Shown: in pieces, positions 1 to 8,000 of the stretch | How positions within the stretch are numbered: the stretch's first letter is position 1 | Layout of the letters: every line of letters starts with the position of its first letter | Assembly: GCA_945903645.1 (NCBI GenBank) | Contig: CAMDOM010000001.1 | Span: 54,491 to 118,490 of the forward strand | Source: Chryseobacterium gleum | GTDB lineage: Bacteria; Bacteroidota; Bacteroidia; UBA10329 | Direction of reading: 5' to 3' | Length of the DNA: 64,000 nucleotides | Notes under the pieces: model-generated | The model's input: the letters and a program-made list of their open reading frames with translations, nothing else | What the model was told of the DNA's origin: nothing | The model's database searches: none | Program-made: the position numbers and the translations under genes

Positions 1-1
1 T

Positions 2-799
2 CGGGCAAGCAAAGTGCCTAGCTACACCTGGAATTTGGAGGCCATGACCATGGATCAGGCTGCACTAGATGGCGTTACCCACATCATCCATTTGGCAGGT
101 GCTGGCATAGCCGACAGCCGCTGGACGTCCAATCGAAAGGAAGAAATCATCACCAGTCGTGTGATGCCTATCAAACTATTGGCCAACACACTAAAAGCGC
201 GAAATCAGCTCCTAGAGGCATTCATTTCCGCTTCGGGTATTGGGTATTATGGTGCCATTACTTCTTCATATATTTATACTGAAGACGATGCTCCTGCCGA
301 AGACTTCTTGGGTAAAACTTGCCAGCTTTGGGAAGATGCTGTGCAATTGTTTGATGGCATTGCCCAACGCGAAGTGCGAATCCGAACAGGTGTGGTGCTT
401 GATGAACAAAGCGGTGCGTTGCCCAAACTTATGTTGCCTGTTAAACTGGGTATGGCTGCAAGTCTCGGTAGCGGCAAACAATGGATGCCTTGGATTCATT
501 ACGAGGATTTGTGCCGCATCTACCTAAAGGCTATTGAAGATTCTGATTTTAGTGGTGCCTATAATGCCACTTCACCGCAACATTCCACTCACAAACAAGT
601 GTTGTCAGAATTATCTTCAGTATTGCGTAAACCTTTTTGGTTACCGAGTGTTCCCTCTTTTGTAATGAAAACTACAATGGGTGATATGGCGGATATAGTA
701 TTGCAAGGAAGTCGTATTTCATCGCAACGCATCATTCAAACAGGTTTTATTTTTCGTTATCCAGCATTGAAGCAGGCACTAAATCAAATTCTTAATTAG
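2..799 (+). CDS. TIGR01777-family NAD(P)-dependent epimerase (5' end outside window)
   Basis: The reading frame is open to the left edge, so the Rossmann GxxGxxG start lies outside the window and the GTG at 14 is not the true start. Visible family marks are HLAGAGIADSRW, the active-site region SASGIGYYG, DFLGKTCQLWEDA, and a C-terminal DUF1731-like part (FVMKTTMGDMADIVLQGSRI). Members are SDR-type enzymes of unknown substrate, sometimes called SulA-like, probably cytosolic. The SRPBCC gene follows after about 40 bp and a CarH-like regulator after that. In other Bacteroidota this family is, from memory, often found near photolyase/cryptochrome genes. Family call is firm; substrate unknown. Confidence 0.88.
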   Translation, partial: RASKVPSYTWNLEAMTMDQAALDGVTHIIHLAGAGIADSRWTSNRKEEIITSRVMPIKLLANTLKARNQLLEAFISASGIGYYGAITSSYIYTEDDAPAEDFLGKTCQLWEDAVQLFDGIAQREVRIRTGVVLDEQSGALPKLMLPVKLGMAASLGSGKQWMPWIHYEDLCRIYLKAIEDSDFSGAYNATSPQHSTHKQVLSELSSVLRKPFWLPSVPSFVMKTTMGDMADIVLQGSRISSQRIIQTGFIFRYPALKQALNQILN

Positions 800-839
800 T
801 CCACTTATGTGTTCGTAAATCATAAATCATCTATTAGTA

Positions 840-1301
840 GTGTATTTAGTCCGAAAAGAATTTCATCAAGAGTTACCTATCAGCTTACAAGAGGCGTGGG
901 ATTTTTTGTCTACTCCCAGAAACCTGAATCTCATTACGCCAGACGAAATGAACTTCAATATATTAAGCGGAGGAAATACCCCCATGCACCCTGGCTTGAT
1001 AATTCAATACACCGTTACCCCAGTATTGGGCATCCCGATGGATTGGGTGACCGAGATAACTCATGTGGAACCCTTGCGGTTTTTCGTGGATGAACAACGT
1101 TTTGGTCCTTACAGCTGTTGGCATCATGAGCATTGGTTGGAAGCAACACCTACAGGGGTGCGTATGATAGATATATTGCATTACAGAGTGCCACTTGGCC
1201 CTGTTGGTAAGTTGATAAACGCTCTTTTTATAAGCAATAAAGTAGATGGCATCTTTGAATATCGAACGAAGGTTTTGAACAAGATGTTTCCGAAAGTCTA
1301 A
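840..1301 (+). CDS. SRPBCC (START/Bet v1-like) family protein
   Basis: A 153-residue protein that fits the SRPBCC helix-grip fold: an N-terminal strand (VRKEFHQELPISLQEAWDF), then 'STPRNLNLITPDEMNF', central strands with 'HPGLIIQYTV' and 'EHWLEATPTGVRMIDI', and a long C-terminal helix. Such proteins bind hydrophobic ligands; no catalytic residues are assignable. The start is a GTG at 840; the first ATG in frame is too far in to keep the first strand. It follows the TIGR01777 epimerase on the same strand and precedes the CarH-like gene by 53 bp, so the three may be cotranscribed. Ligand unknown. Confidence 0.8.
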   Translation: MYLVRKEFHQELPISLQEAWDFLSTPRNLNLITPDEMNFNILSGGNTPMHPGLIIQYTVTPVLGIPMDWVTEITHVEPLRFFVDEQRFGPYSCWHHEHWLEATPTGVRMIDILHYRVPLGPVGKLINALFISNKVDGIFEYRTKVLNKMFPKV

Positions 1302-1354
1302 ATGGGCTTTTGTAAATCTTCATTTGTAATTCATCTATCGTAATTTCTCAAGTA

Positions 1355-2236
1355 GTGGCCCATTACAGCATAAAAGATTTAGAGAAGCTTTCTAACGTAA
1401 AAGCCCACACTATTAGGATTTGGGAAAAGCGTTACGACCTTATTCAGCCCGAACGCACGGACACCAACATTCGCACTTATTCGGATGAGGAGCTAAAGAA
1501 ATTGCTCAATATTGTTATGCTGAATAACAATGGCTGGAAAATCTCGAAAATTGCCAAGTTAAGGCATGACGAAATGAACAGTGCTTTAAATGACCTAACT
1601 GACACAGAATCTAGCTTTCAGGTAAATATCGACAGCCTTGTGGTGGCTATGGTTGATTTGGATAGAAGGAAATTCGAAAAAATACTTGCAGATTGTACGC
1701 TGCGAATGGGATTCGAGGATACTTGCGTGCAGGTTTTGTATCCATTTCTTCAAAAAGTGGGGCTCATGTGGCTTACTGATTCCATTAATCCGGCCCAGGA
1801 GCATTTTATAAGTAATCTCATTCGCCAAAAGCTATATGTGGCTATTGATGCATTGTATACTCCTAACTTGGAAGGAAAACCTAAAGTGGTAATGTATCTC
1901 CCAGAAGGAGAAATGCACGAAATGGGTTTGTTGTTCTATCGTTATCTCATGGAAAAAAGAGGTTACAACACTATTTATTTAGGTCAAAGTGTTCCGTTTA
2001 ATGATGCGGTCTACACATCAAAAGCGCACCAAGCTGATTTTATAGTCGTTGCTTTTGTAGCTTCAATTACTATGGATAAAATGGAGGCGTATCTCTCTAG
2101 CTTGTCCAGTAAGTTTGAGGGAAAGCAAATTATTGCCACAGGTGGACAAGTTGGTTCCATGACTTCCAAAATAGACCGTGTGTCTTTTTGTGCTAATGTG
2201 CCCCAGTTTGTTGAGCTTATAGAAGAGCTGGAATAA
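1355..2236 (+). CDS. CarH/LitR-like MerR regulator with B12-binding domain (putative light sensor)
   Basis: Residues 1-70 form a MerR winged helix (YSIKDLEKLSNVKAHTIRIWEKRY). Residues about 85-165 are a helical bundle, and 170-293 a B12-binding Rossmann fold. Two signatures of adenosylcobalamin photoreceptors are present: W139-x9-E149-H150 in the bundle (W...PAQEH) and E186-x-H188-x-x-G191 (EMHEMG), where the His can ligate cobalt. In CarH, dark AdoCbl-bound tetramers repress DNA and light breaks them. The start is GTG at 1355. The next gene, 590 bp on, is an ECF sigma factor and the gap holds direct repeats, which suggests it represses the sigma operon in the dark. Family firm; light sensing inferred from motifs. 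Confidence 0.9.
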   Translation: MAHYSIKDLEKLSNVKAHTIRIWEKRYDLIQPERTDTNIRTYSDEELKKLLNIVMLNNNGWKISKIAKLRHDEMNSALNDLTDTESSFQVNIDSLVVAMVDLDRRKFEKILADCTLRMGFEDTCVQVLYPFLQKVGLMWLTDSINPAQEHFISNLIRQKLYVAIDALYTPNLEGKPKVVMYLPEGEMHEMGLLFYRYLMEKRGYNTIYLGQSVPFNDAVYTSKAHQADFIVVAFVASITMDKMEAYLSSLSSKFEGKQIIATGGQVGSMTSKIDRVSFCANVPQFVELIEELE

Positions 2237-2332
2237 TTTTCTCAAACTTCATTGTTCAATCAAATCGAGGCGACTATGTCGTTTTGGTTTGGCTTTTAGC
2301 TCTCCGTGCTCAGATAGATGCATTCGCTTCGC

Positions 2333-2557
2333 CCTAGTTTAAGCCAACGAAACAAAAGTGTTTGACTTTTTGACCTGAATTAGGGTAGTCTTATCCTGGA
2401 GCAATGGCCCATCCAAAGCCTTATTTAATCCAACGAAACAAAAGAGTTGAACCCTTTGACTTGAATTAGGTCATTCCTAGCCTAAAGTCTCGAATCATCC
2501 GAAGTCTCATATTAGCAAACGAAAGTAAAAGTGTTTAATCTTTTGACTGATTTGTGA
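2333..2557 (+). repeat. Three degenerate direct repeats, exact 86-bp period
   Basis: Copies begin at 2333, 2419 and 2505. The best conserved core is CCAACGAAACAAAAG, then a GTTTGAC-type element, then a second TTTGAC, then GAATTAGG. In every copy the two hexamers TTTRAY-like and TTTGAC are spaced 8 bp start to start (2361/2369, 2447/2455, 2534/2542). Copies 1 and 2 are closest; copy 3 has diverged. The spacers between cores are poorly conserved. They may be operators for the CarH-like regulator or for another factor; a decayed repetitive element is the alternative. Confidence 0.75.
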
Positions 2558-2820
2558 TTTTCTTGTTTATAGATGATTGTTTTTTCGAACGGTTTTTAAT
2601 AAAAAAAGCAAGAGGATTTAGGCTTTTTAAGGAATTTCAAGCTTTCCTGACTTAGAATAATCGCCTCTTGGGAGCATTTTTTGAGTAAATGTGGTTAAAA
2701 TTGTTTAACGTTTTAAATAAAATGTAAAACAATTTAATTGATTTTCAATCGTTTAGCTCATTTTGTTTAATAATTGTTAAAAAAGGTGAAACACATATGT
2801 CTAGGGGTGAAAAAACCACA

Positions 2821-2828
2821 TACATTTG
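2821..2828 (+). promoter_or_regulatory. Putative -7 box of the sigma-factor operon
   Basis: TACATTTG matches the Bacteroidota -7 consensus TAnnTTTG exactly, 19 bp before the first ATG of the sigma gene. No convincing TTTG -33 box lies at the usual distance, so an activator or alternative sigma factor may be needed. Two GGTGAAA...CACATA direct repeats (2785, 2806) sit where a -33 element would be. Confidence 0.5.
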
Positions 2829-2867
2829 TTTCATCAAATTTATAAAATGTTAAACAAAATAAACGTC

Positions 2868-3374
2868 ATGTCTACACTTTCTTTTAACGACCGAATAGTA
2901 AAAATGAGTGATGTATTAGAGTATTTCGCTTTGAGCCTAACAAAGGATAAAGAACAAGCGCAAGACCTTCTACAAGAAACATTGTTAAAAGCACTTACTT
3001 ACAAAGATAAGTTTACACCCGATACTAACTTGAAAGCGTGGATGCACACCATAATGCGTAACACGTTCATTAACGATTACCGCAAGTCCATCCGAACGCG
3101 TACCGTGGTTACTACCAAAGACGACATCGAAGTTTTGGATTTTGTGCCGGCTACTACATTTGCGGCACCCGATAGCGCAATTTCTCACAAAGAAATTATG
3201 CAGTTTATTAATAAGTTGGGCGAGCAATATCGCGTTCCATTTATAATGCATTTCAACGGATATAAGTACAAGGAGATAGCCGACCAGTTAAATATTCCTA
3301 TCGGGACTGTGAAAAGCCGTATCTATCTTGCGAAGCAATCGCTAATGGCAAATCTGTCGGGCGTGAGAGATTAA
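2868..3374 (+). CDS. ECF-type RNA polymerase sigma factor
   Basis: Region 2 is visible as YFALSLTKDKEQAQDLLQETLLKAL and 'TNLKAWMHTIMRNTFINDYRK'; region 4 as 'VPFIMHFNGYKYKEIADQLNIPIGTVKSRIYLAKQSL'. Length is about 168 residues from the ATG at 2868, which leaves the short N-terminus usual in this family; ATG 2847 and TTG 2826 are alternatives. No anti-sigma gene follows. The IDI-like gene begins 9 bp after the stop. In flavobacteria a sigma factor of this type commonly sits beside a CarH-like gene and carotenoid genes. I infer that light relieves CarH repression and the sigma factor then activates photoprotective genes. Confidence 0.92.
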   Translation: MSTLSFNDRIVKMSDVLEYFALSLTKDKEQAQDLLQETLLKALTYKDKFTPDTNLKAWMHTIMRNTFINDYRKSIRTRTVVTTKDDIEVLDFVPATTFAAPDSAISHKEIMQFINKLGEQYRVPFIMHFNGYKYKEIADQLNIPIGTVKSRIYLAKQSLMANLSGVRD

Positions 3375-3383
3375 CACAACCAA

Positions 3384-3938
3384 ATGAAGTACCGTAAAGA
3401 ACACGTGATACTGTTGGACGGGAATGACAACTCCGTTGAAACAATGGAAAAGTTGGAAGCCTACCTTTACGGGTTGCTTCACCGTGCAGTTTTCGTGTTT
3501 ATTGTAAACCAAAAGGGAAAAATGCCGCTTCAAAAACGTGCCAAAAGCAAATATCATGTTACTGGACTTTGGTTCAATGCATGCTGTACCTATCCCTGGT
3601 TAAACGAAAGCACGGTTTATAGTGCCATGCCCAGAACGCGAGAAGAATTGGTAATGACTTGTCACTTTTCTCCAGCACATTCATTAAGCTATAAATCATC
3701 GGTAGAGAGTAATTTGGTGGAGCAAGAGTATCACTTCGGTTTTGTTGGAAAATATTATGTCGTGTTGGTTCCAAACAAAAATGAAATAGAAGAGTGTATT
3801 TTTGTACTGCTTGAGAACATCGAAAAACGGCCAATAGAAAGCCCAGAGGTGTTCACTATAGGGTTTCGAACCGCCTTTGTTAGGGTGAGCGAATACTTTG
3901 CAGGAATGGAATCCCAACCAAAGGGAGGAGTAGAATGA
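3384..3938 (+). CDS. Type I isopentenyl-diphosphate isomerase-like protein with altered active site
   Basis: The whole 184-residue protein aligns by eye with NUDIX-fold IDI: EHVILLDGND, MEKLEAY, LLHRA, LQKRAKSKYH, GLWFNACC, TREEL, NLVEQEY. IDI interconverts IPP and DMAPP. Compared with the remembered E. coli enzyme, catalytic Cys (C68), one metal His (H33), Tyr (Y103) and both Glu (E113, E115) remain. Two metal His are Tyr (Y27 for H25; Y70 for H69 in the CGHP motif), and the late Trp of FSPW is replaced (FTIGF). Catalysis is therefore doubtful. The reading frame is intact and its end overlaps the PTPS start by 4 bp, so it is still expressed in an operon. Family firm; activity uncertain. Confidence 0.85.
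   Translation: MKYRKEHVILLDGNDNSVETMEKLEAYLYGLLHRAVFVFIVNQKGKMPLQKRAKSKYHVTGLWFNACCTYPWLNESTVYSAMPRTREELVMTCHFSPAHSLSYKSSVESNLVEQEYHFGFVGKYYVVLVPNKNEIEECIFVLLENIEKRPIESPEVFTIGFRTAFVRVSEYFAGMESQPKGGVE
3921..3934 (+). promoter_or_regulatory. Strong Shine-Dalgarno site before PTPS gene
   Basis: AAGGGAGGAG lies 4 bp before the ATG at 3935. Most genes here lack any such site, as is usual in Bacteroidota, so this is an unusually strong initiation signal inside the end of the IDI-like gene. Confidence 0.55.
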
Positions 3939-4351
3939 AGGTAACTGTGCATAGACTAGCCCATTTTAACGCGGCTCACCGGCTTCACAACCCTGAATGG
4001 TCCGCAACGCAAAACACTGAGGTGTTCGGCAAATGCAACAATCCCAATCATCACGGTCATAATTATGCTTTAACCGTAAGTGTGAAGGGTGAAATCGACC
4101 CCGAAACCGGATATGTTATTGATATGAAGGTTCTGAAAGAACTCATTCAAAAGCAAGTTGAAGAACCATTCGACCACAAAAATCTAAATCTCGATACCGA
4201 AGAATTTAAACATCTCAACCCAACAGCCGAAAATATAGCCGTGGTAATTTGGAAAAAGCTGCGACCATATTTGAATTCGGAGTTGGAACTAAAAATCACA
4301 TTACATGAAACAGAACGGAACTCCGTTGATTTTGCTGGAGAAGGACTTTGA
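3935..4351 (+). CDS. 6-pyruvoyl-tetrahydropterin synthase family protein (paralogue 1)
   Basis: A full-length (138 aa) PTPS/QueD-fold protein. Zinc ligands are H15 (NAAHRL) and H40/H42 (HHGH); the catalytic Cys is C34 in FGKCNNPN, followed by DHKNLN and HETERNS, which supply the remaining triad and pterin-anchoring Glu. The C-x5-HGH spacing resembles true PTPS rather than the short bacterial QueD motif. It converts 7,8-dihydroneopterin triphosphate to 6-pyruvoyl-tetrahydropterin, or makes 6-carboxy-tetrahydropterin. It lies directly before folE, which makes its substrate. A second copy is at 41885. Product (biopterin-type or queuosine precursor) cannot be fixed from sequence alone. Confidence 0.88.
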   Translation: MKVTVHRLAHFNAAHRLHNPEWSATQNTEVFGKCNNPNHHGHNYALTVSVKGEIDPETGYVIDMKVLKELIQKQVEEPFDHKNLNLDTEEFKHLNPTAENIAVVIWKKLRPYLNSELELKITLHETERNSVDFAGEGL

Positions 4352-5000
4352 GCATATAGAGGAAATTGGTGACAATCACGCGTCTCTCAATTTAGAAACT
4401 CCTCTTCGCGAGGATGCCTTTGATATGAGTGATGCGGAGAAAATAAAAAAAATCGCCCATCACTTTTTTGAAATAATGCACACCATGGGACTCGACCTGA
4501 CGGACGATAGCCTAAGTGGAACCCCACTTCGTGTGGCAAAAATGTATGTTAAGGAAGTTTTTAGTGGCCTCGACCCGAAGAATAAGCCAGCAGTGAAGTT
4601 GTTTGAGAATAAATATGGCTACAAAGAGATGTTAGTAGAGCGCGATATTACAGTGCACAGTTTTTGCGAACACCATTTTGTGCCCATAATTGGAAAAGCG
4701 CACATTGCATATTTGAACAATGGTCAAGTGGTAGGGCTTTCCAAGCTAAATCGCATTGTAGATTATTTTTCGCGCAGACCACAAGTTCAAGAACGACTTA
4801 CTGTTCAAATTGCCAACGAATTGAAGCAATTGCTTCACACCGAAGATATTGCTGTAATACTTGATGCCAAGCATATGTGCGTATCGATTAGAGGTGTGGA
4901 AGATGTTGCAAGTAGCACGCTCACGGCCAGTTATCTCGGTGCATTTAAGCAAAAAGAGACTAGAGAAGAATTTTTGCAATATGTTTACGGTGAAAAATAA
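4305..5000 (+). CDS. folE: GTP cyclohydrolase I
   Basis: Converts GTP to 7,8-dihydroneopterin triphosphate, the first step to folate and biopterins. Motifs: 'GLDLTDDSLSGTPLRVAKMY', the zinc/catalytic site 'HSFCEHHFVPIIGKAHIAY', 'GLSKLNRIVDYFSRRPQVQERLT' and 'DAKHMCVSIRGVED'. The N-terminal EIGDNHA...TPLREDAF segment is typical of Bacteroidota FolE, so the start at 4305 is preferred although it overlaps the PTPS gene by 47 bp in another frame; ATG 4425 would cut that segment off. Placement after PTPS and a sigma factor suggests a dedicated, perhaps light-induced, pterin supply, for instance for photolyase antenna folate (inference). Confidence 0.96.
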   Translation: MKQNGTPLILLEKDFEHIEEIGDNHASLNLETPLREDAFDMSDAEKIKKIAHHFFEIMHTMGLDLTDDSLSGTPLRVAKMYVKEVFSGLDPKNKPAVKLFENKYGYKEMLVERDITVHSFCEHHFVPIIGKAHIAYLNNGQVVGLSKLNRIVDYFSRRPQVQERLTVQIANELKQLLHTEDIAVILDAKHMCVSIRGVEDVASSTLTASYLGAFKQKETREEFLQYVYGEK

Positions 5001-5090
5001 ATTGCATCTTGTTTGTCTATTTATAGTTGCAGTGTATTTCTTTTGATGCCTTACGCTTAATTTTCCAGCTTGGAAAAAAACCATGCTCAC

Positions 5091-8000
5091 ATGTATCAAG
5101 GGCTGGAGGAAGAAGTTGAATTTCTTCGCGAACTTATTCAAGCCTCTCCTCAGGTAATTTATGTGTATAATCAACTGAGCAATCGGTTGGAGTTTGCTTC
5201 CGGAAATCTTCACGCAATACTTGGATTTTCAATTGAAGAGTTACAGGCCCTGCCTAACGCACTTTGGGATGTTGTTCACCCAGACGATTTACCGTTGGTG
5301 AATGCACATGTGCAAAAAATGAGAAAAGTCGAAGATGGAACACCTGTTTCGTCCACCATTCGGCTACGTCACAAGGGTGGACATTATATTTGGGTCAATA
5401 CCGTAGACCGCTTTTTCAAACGACAAGCTGATGGACTTGTTTCTAAAACAATTGGATTTGCGTCTGATGTCACATCCATTATTGAATCAAAAAACGCGTT
5501 AGAAAGTTCGAGTAGCGCGGATTTGTTTTTGCTAAAATCGTCCAAAATTTTATCGGATGTTTCTTCCAGTCACAAAGAGACGCTTCAAAAATTATCCGAA
5601 TATGTCTCTGCGCATTTCGAAGCAGTATGTCATATCTCCATTGTGGCCTTGGGCGATAATGTTGTGAAATCAATCGCGCTGCATCATTCTAACCCATCTA
5701 TTCGAGAATCGTTTGACAATATTTTTGCGCAAGAGATAATAAAAGTTGGAGAAGGTGTGGTGGCCAATGTAATTGGCAGCGGTTTCGAAAATTTCGAATT
5801 GCAGGCAAGTGAAGCTACTAAAGTTCGGGTTAGAAGCATGGATCCACTGATTACACCTGAATCTCTTATTTGTTGTCCACTTCTAGGTGGACACAGGATA
5901 TTGGGTGCAGTAACCATGATTCGGTTAGAAAACCAGCCCATTTTTACTGAAACTGATTTGGTTCAAATAAGGAAACTGACGGAAAATGCGGCACTTTTTT
6001 TAGACAATGCTTTAATACGTGAGAATCAGAAAATTGAGCTTGAGCTCCGAAGAATCACACAAATTGAGCTGCATTATTCCAACAACGTAAATAATTTTCT
6101 GCTTAATATTTCTCGTATTCTCTCCAATTTTCAGGTAGATACGCACGAAACATTACAATTAGTTACACAAACCGTTGCGCTACACTTCAATGCATTTTGT
6201 GTGGTGTATTTAAATGATATTGAGCAAAACACCGTTATTCCTAAAACGTATTTCCATAAAGACGTGAAAGTACGAGATGCCTTGAAACGTGCATTTTCTG
6301 AAAATGAATTGGAAAATGGATTGAATGCAGCCCAATATGTAATTCGGAAATCTGAGCCTTTCATAGTTAAAGAGGTCACCGAGTTTAAACCAAAAGTTGG
6401 CACTATTGATAGTCATCTTTCTCCAAAATCTTATGGATTTTGGCCGCTAAAAGGCAAGCAAGCGGTTGGCGCACTTTGTTTATGCAGACCATCTAGCGAA
6501 GCAGTCTTTACTGACTATGAGCTTGAAATGGCTGAGAATCTAGCCAATTATATGTCCATTTTTCTGGAAAACATTCTCTTGAATGGCCGGCAAAAATTGG
6601 AAATTGAGCGAAGAAAGCAGGCTGAGGAGCGACTTGAAAAAAGTGAGGCGAATTTGCGCAGTATCTTAAATGCGGTACCGATTAATATTTCAAGGATTTC
6701 GAAAGATTTAAAGTACACTTTCTTAAATGATGCCTTTTCTAGAATAGGTTTCAATCCTGAGGAGTATGTTGGTCAACATATCCAATCAATTATAGGAATT
6801 GATGCCGTGGACAGACTTCTACCAAAGTTTGAAACGGTTCTTCAAGGAAATACGCTCAATTATGAAGAGCATCTGTACATGACAAATGGAGAAGACCGCT
6901 TTTTTAATGTGTTTATGGCTCCGGATATTCAAGAGGAAGGAGATATTGTAGGATTCTATGTTTGCACGGTGGATAAAACCGAAAGAGTGGAAACAGAAAG
7001 GGAATTAGCCATTAGCGGAGAACGTTATCGTTCTTTGCTCTTGAACTCTGGAGACGCATTTTGCTTTCATCGTATTACGGGCGAAATTCTCGATGTAAAT
7101 GTTTTTGCCACTACACTATTGGGATATTCTAGAGAGGAGCTTTTGAGTATGAGGATAAATCAAATTGATTTTAACTGGAATACGCCTCTTTATTTTTACC
7201 GATTGGAAAAGGTGATTTCAGATACTCCAATTACCATCGACACATTGGTTTATCGCAAGGATGGAACTCCAATTCCTGTAGAAGTTCGATTTGTGAAACG
7301 CATAGAACACGGCCAAGTAATGGTTCAGGCCTTGGTGCGAAATAGAACCGATAAGTATGAGCAAGAACAGCTACTTAGAAAATCGGAAGAGCGGCTTCGT
7401 ATTTTGATTGATAATGTTGACGATATAATTATAACCTTAGATTGGGAAGGAACCATATTATCCATTAACAAACCTCAACAGGGCCATACCTTAGAAGAAA
7501 CCATTGGTTCCAATATTTATGTTGGAATGGAAGAAGATGTGAAGGAAAGAATGAAAAAATGCATGTTGGTTGCAAAAGAAACTGGCCAAGCATTCGAACT
7601 TTTGCTTCGGCATAGAGGTCCAGATGGCACAATTGAATGGTATTTGACCCACTATTGCCCAGTTGAATGTGGGCAAATGTTGGTATGCGTATCTCGAATA
7701 ATAACCCACCTAAAGGAATCGGAACTACAAGTAATGAATGGGATGACTTTGGGCCAAGAACAAGAACGCAAAAGGCTTGGGGCTGAATTGCACGATGGTG
7801 TTGGGCAAATACTATCAGCCATTTCCTTAGAACTTTCTCAGATGGGTAAAAGTTTGTCTTCTATAGAAGAAACACAATCTCAATTGGCTGAATTGAGCAA
7901 TCGAGTGACCGAAGCAATACATGAAGTTCGAAATATTTCTCATGATTTGATGCCAGGTTTGTTAGAAAGCTTTGGACTGGAGGAAGCGGTTCGCGAGGTG

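Larger units (their letters stand above)
2237..2846. other. Long intergenic region between CarH-like gene and sigma-factor operon
   Basis: About 600 bp without a credible gene. It contains three degenerate copies of a repeat with exact 86-bp period (from 2333), a weak AT-rich hairpin (AAAAAGC at 2603-2609 pairing with GCTTTTT at 2622-2628) that may end the carH-like transcript, a further TTTAAC/TTTAAA pair at 2704-2717, a TTTAAT element at 2766, two GGTGAAA copies 21 bp apart (2785 and 2806), and a TACATTTG -7 box at 2821. The length and density of motifs suggest a complex control region for the downstream operon. Confidence 0.75.

Noticed and set aside
809-1093. 94-residue plus-strand ORF
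   Set aside because: Out-of-frame shadow of the SRPBCC gene at 840-1301.
2603-2630. Strong terminator after the CarH-like gene
   Set aside because: The AAAAAGC/GCTTTTT stem has only two GC pairs and lies 370 bp beyond the stop, so it is mentioned only as weak in the intergenic entry.
4746-5213. 155-residue minus-strand ORF across folE end and kinase start
   Set aside because: Overlaps two well supported genes; composition resembles a reverse-frame artefact.
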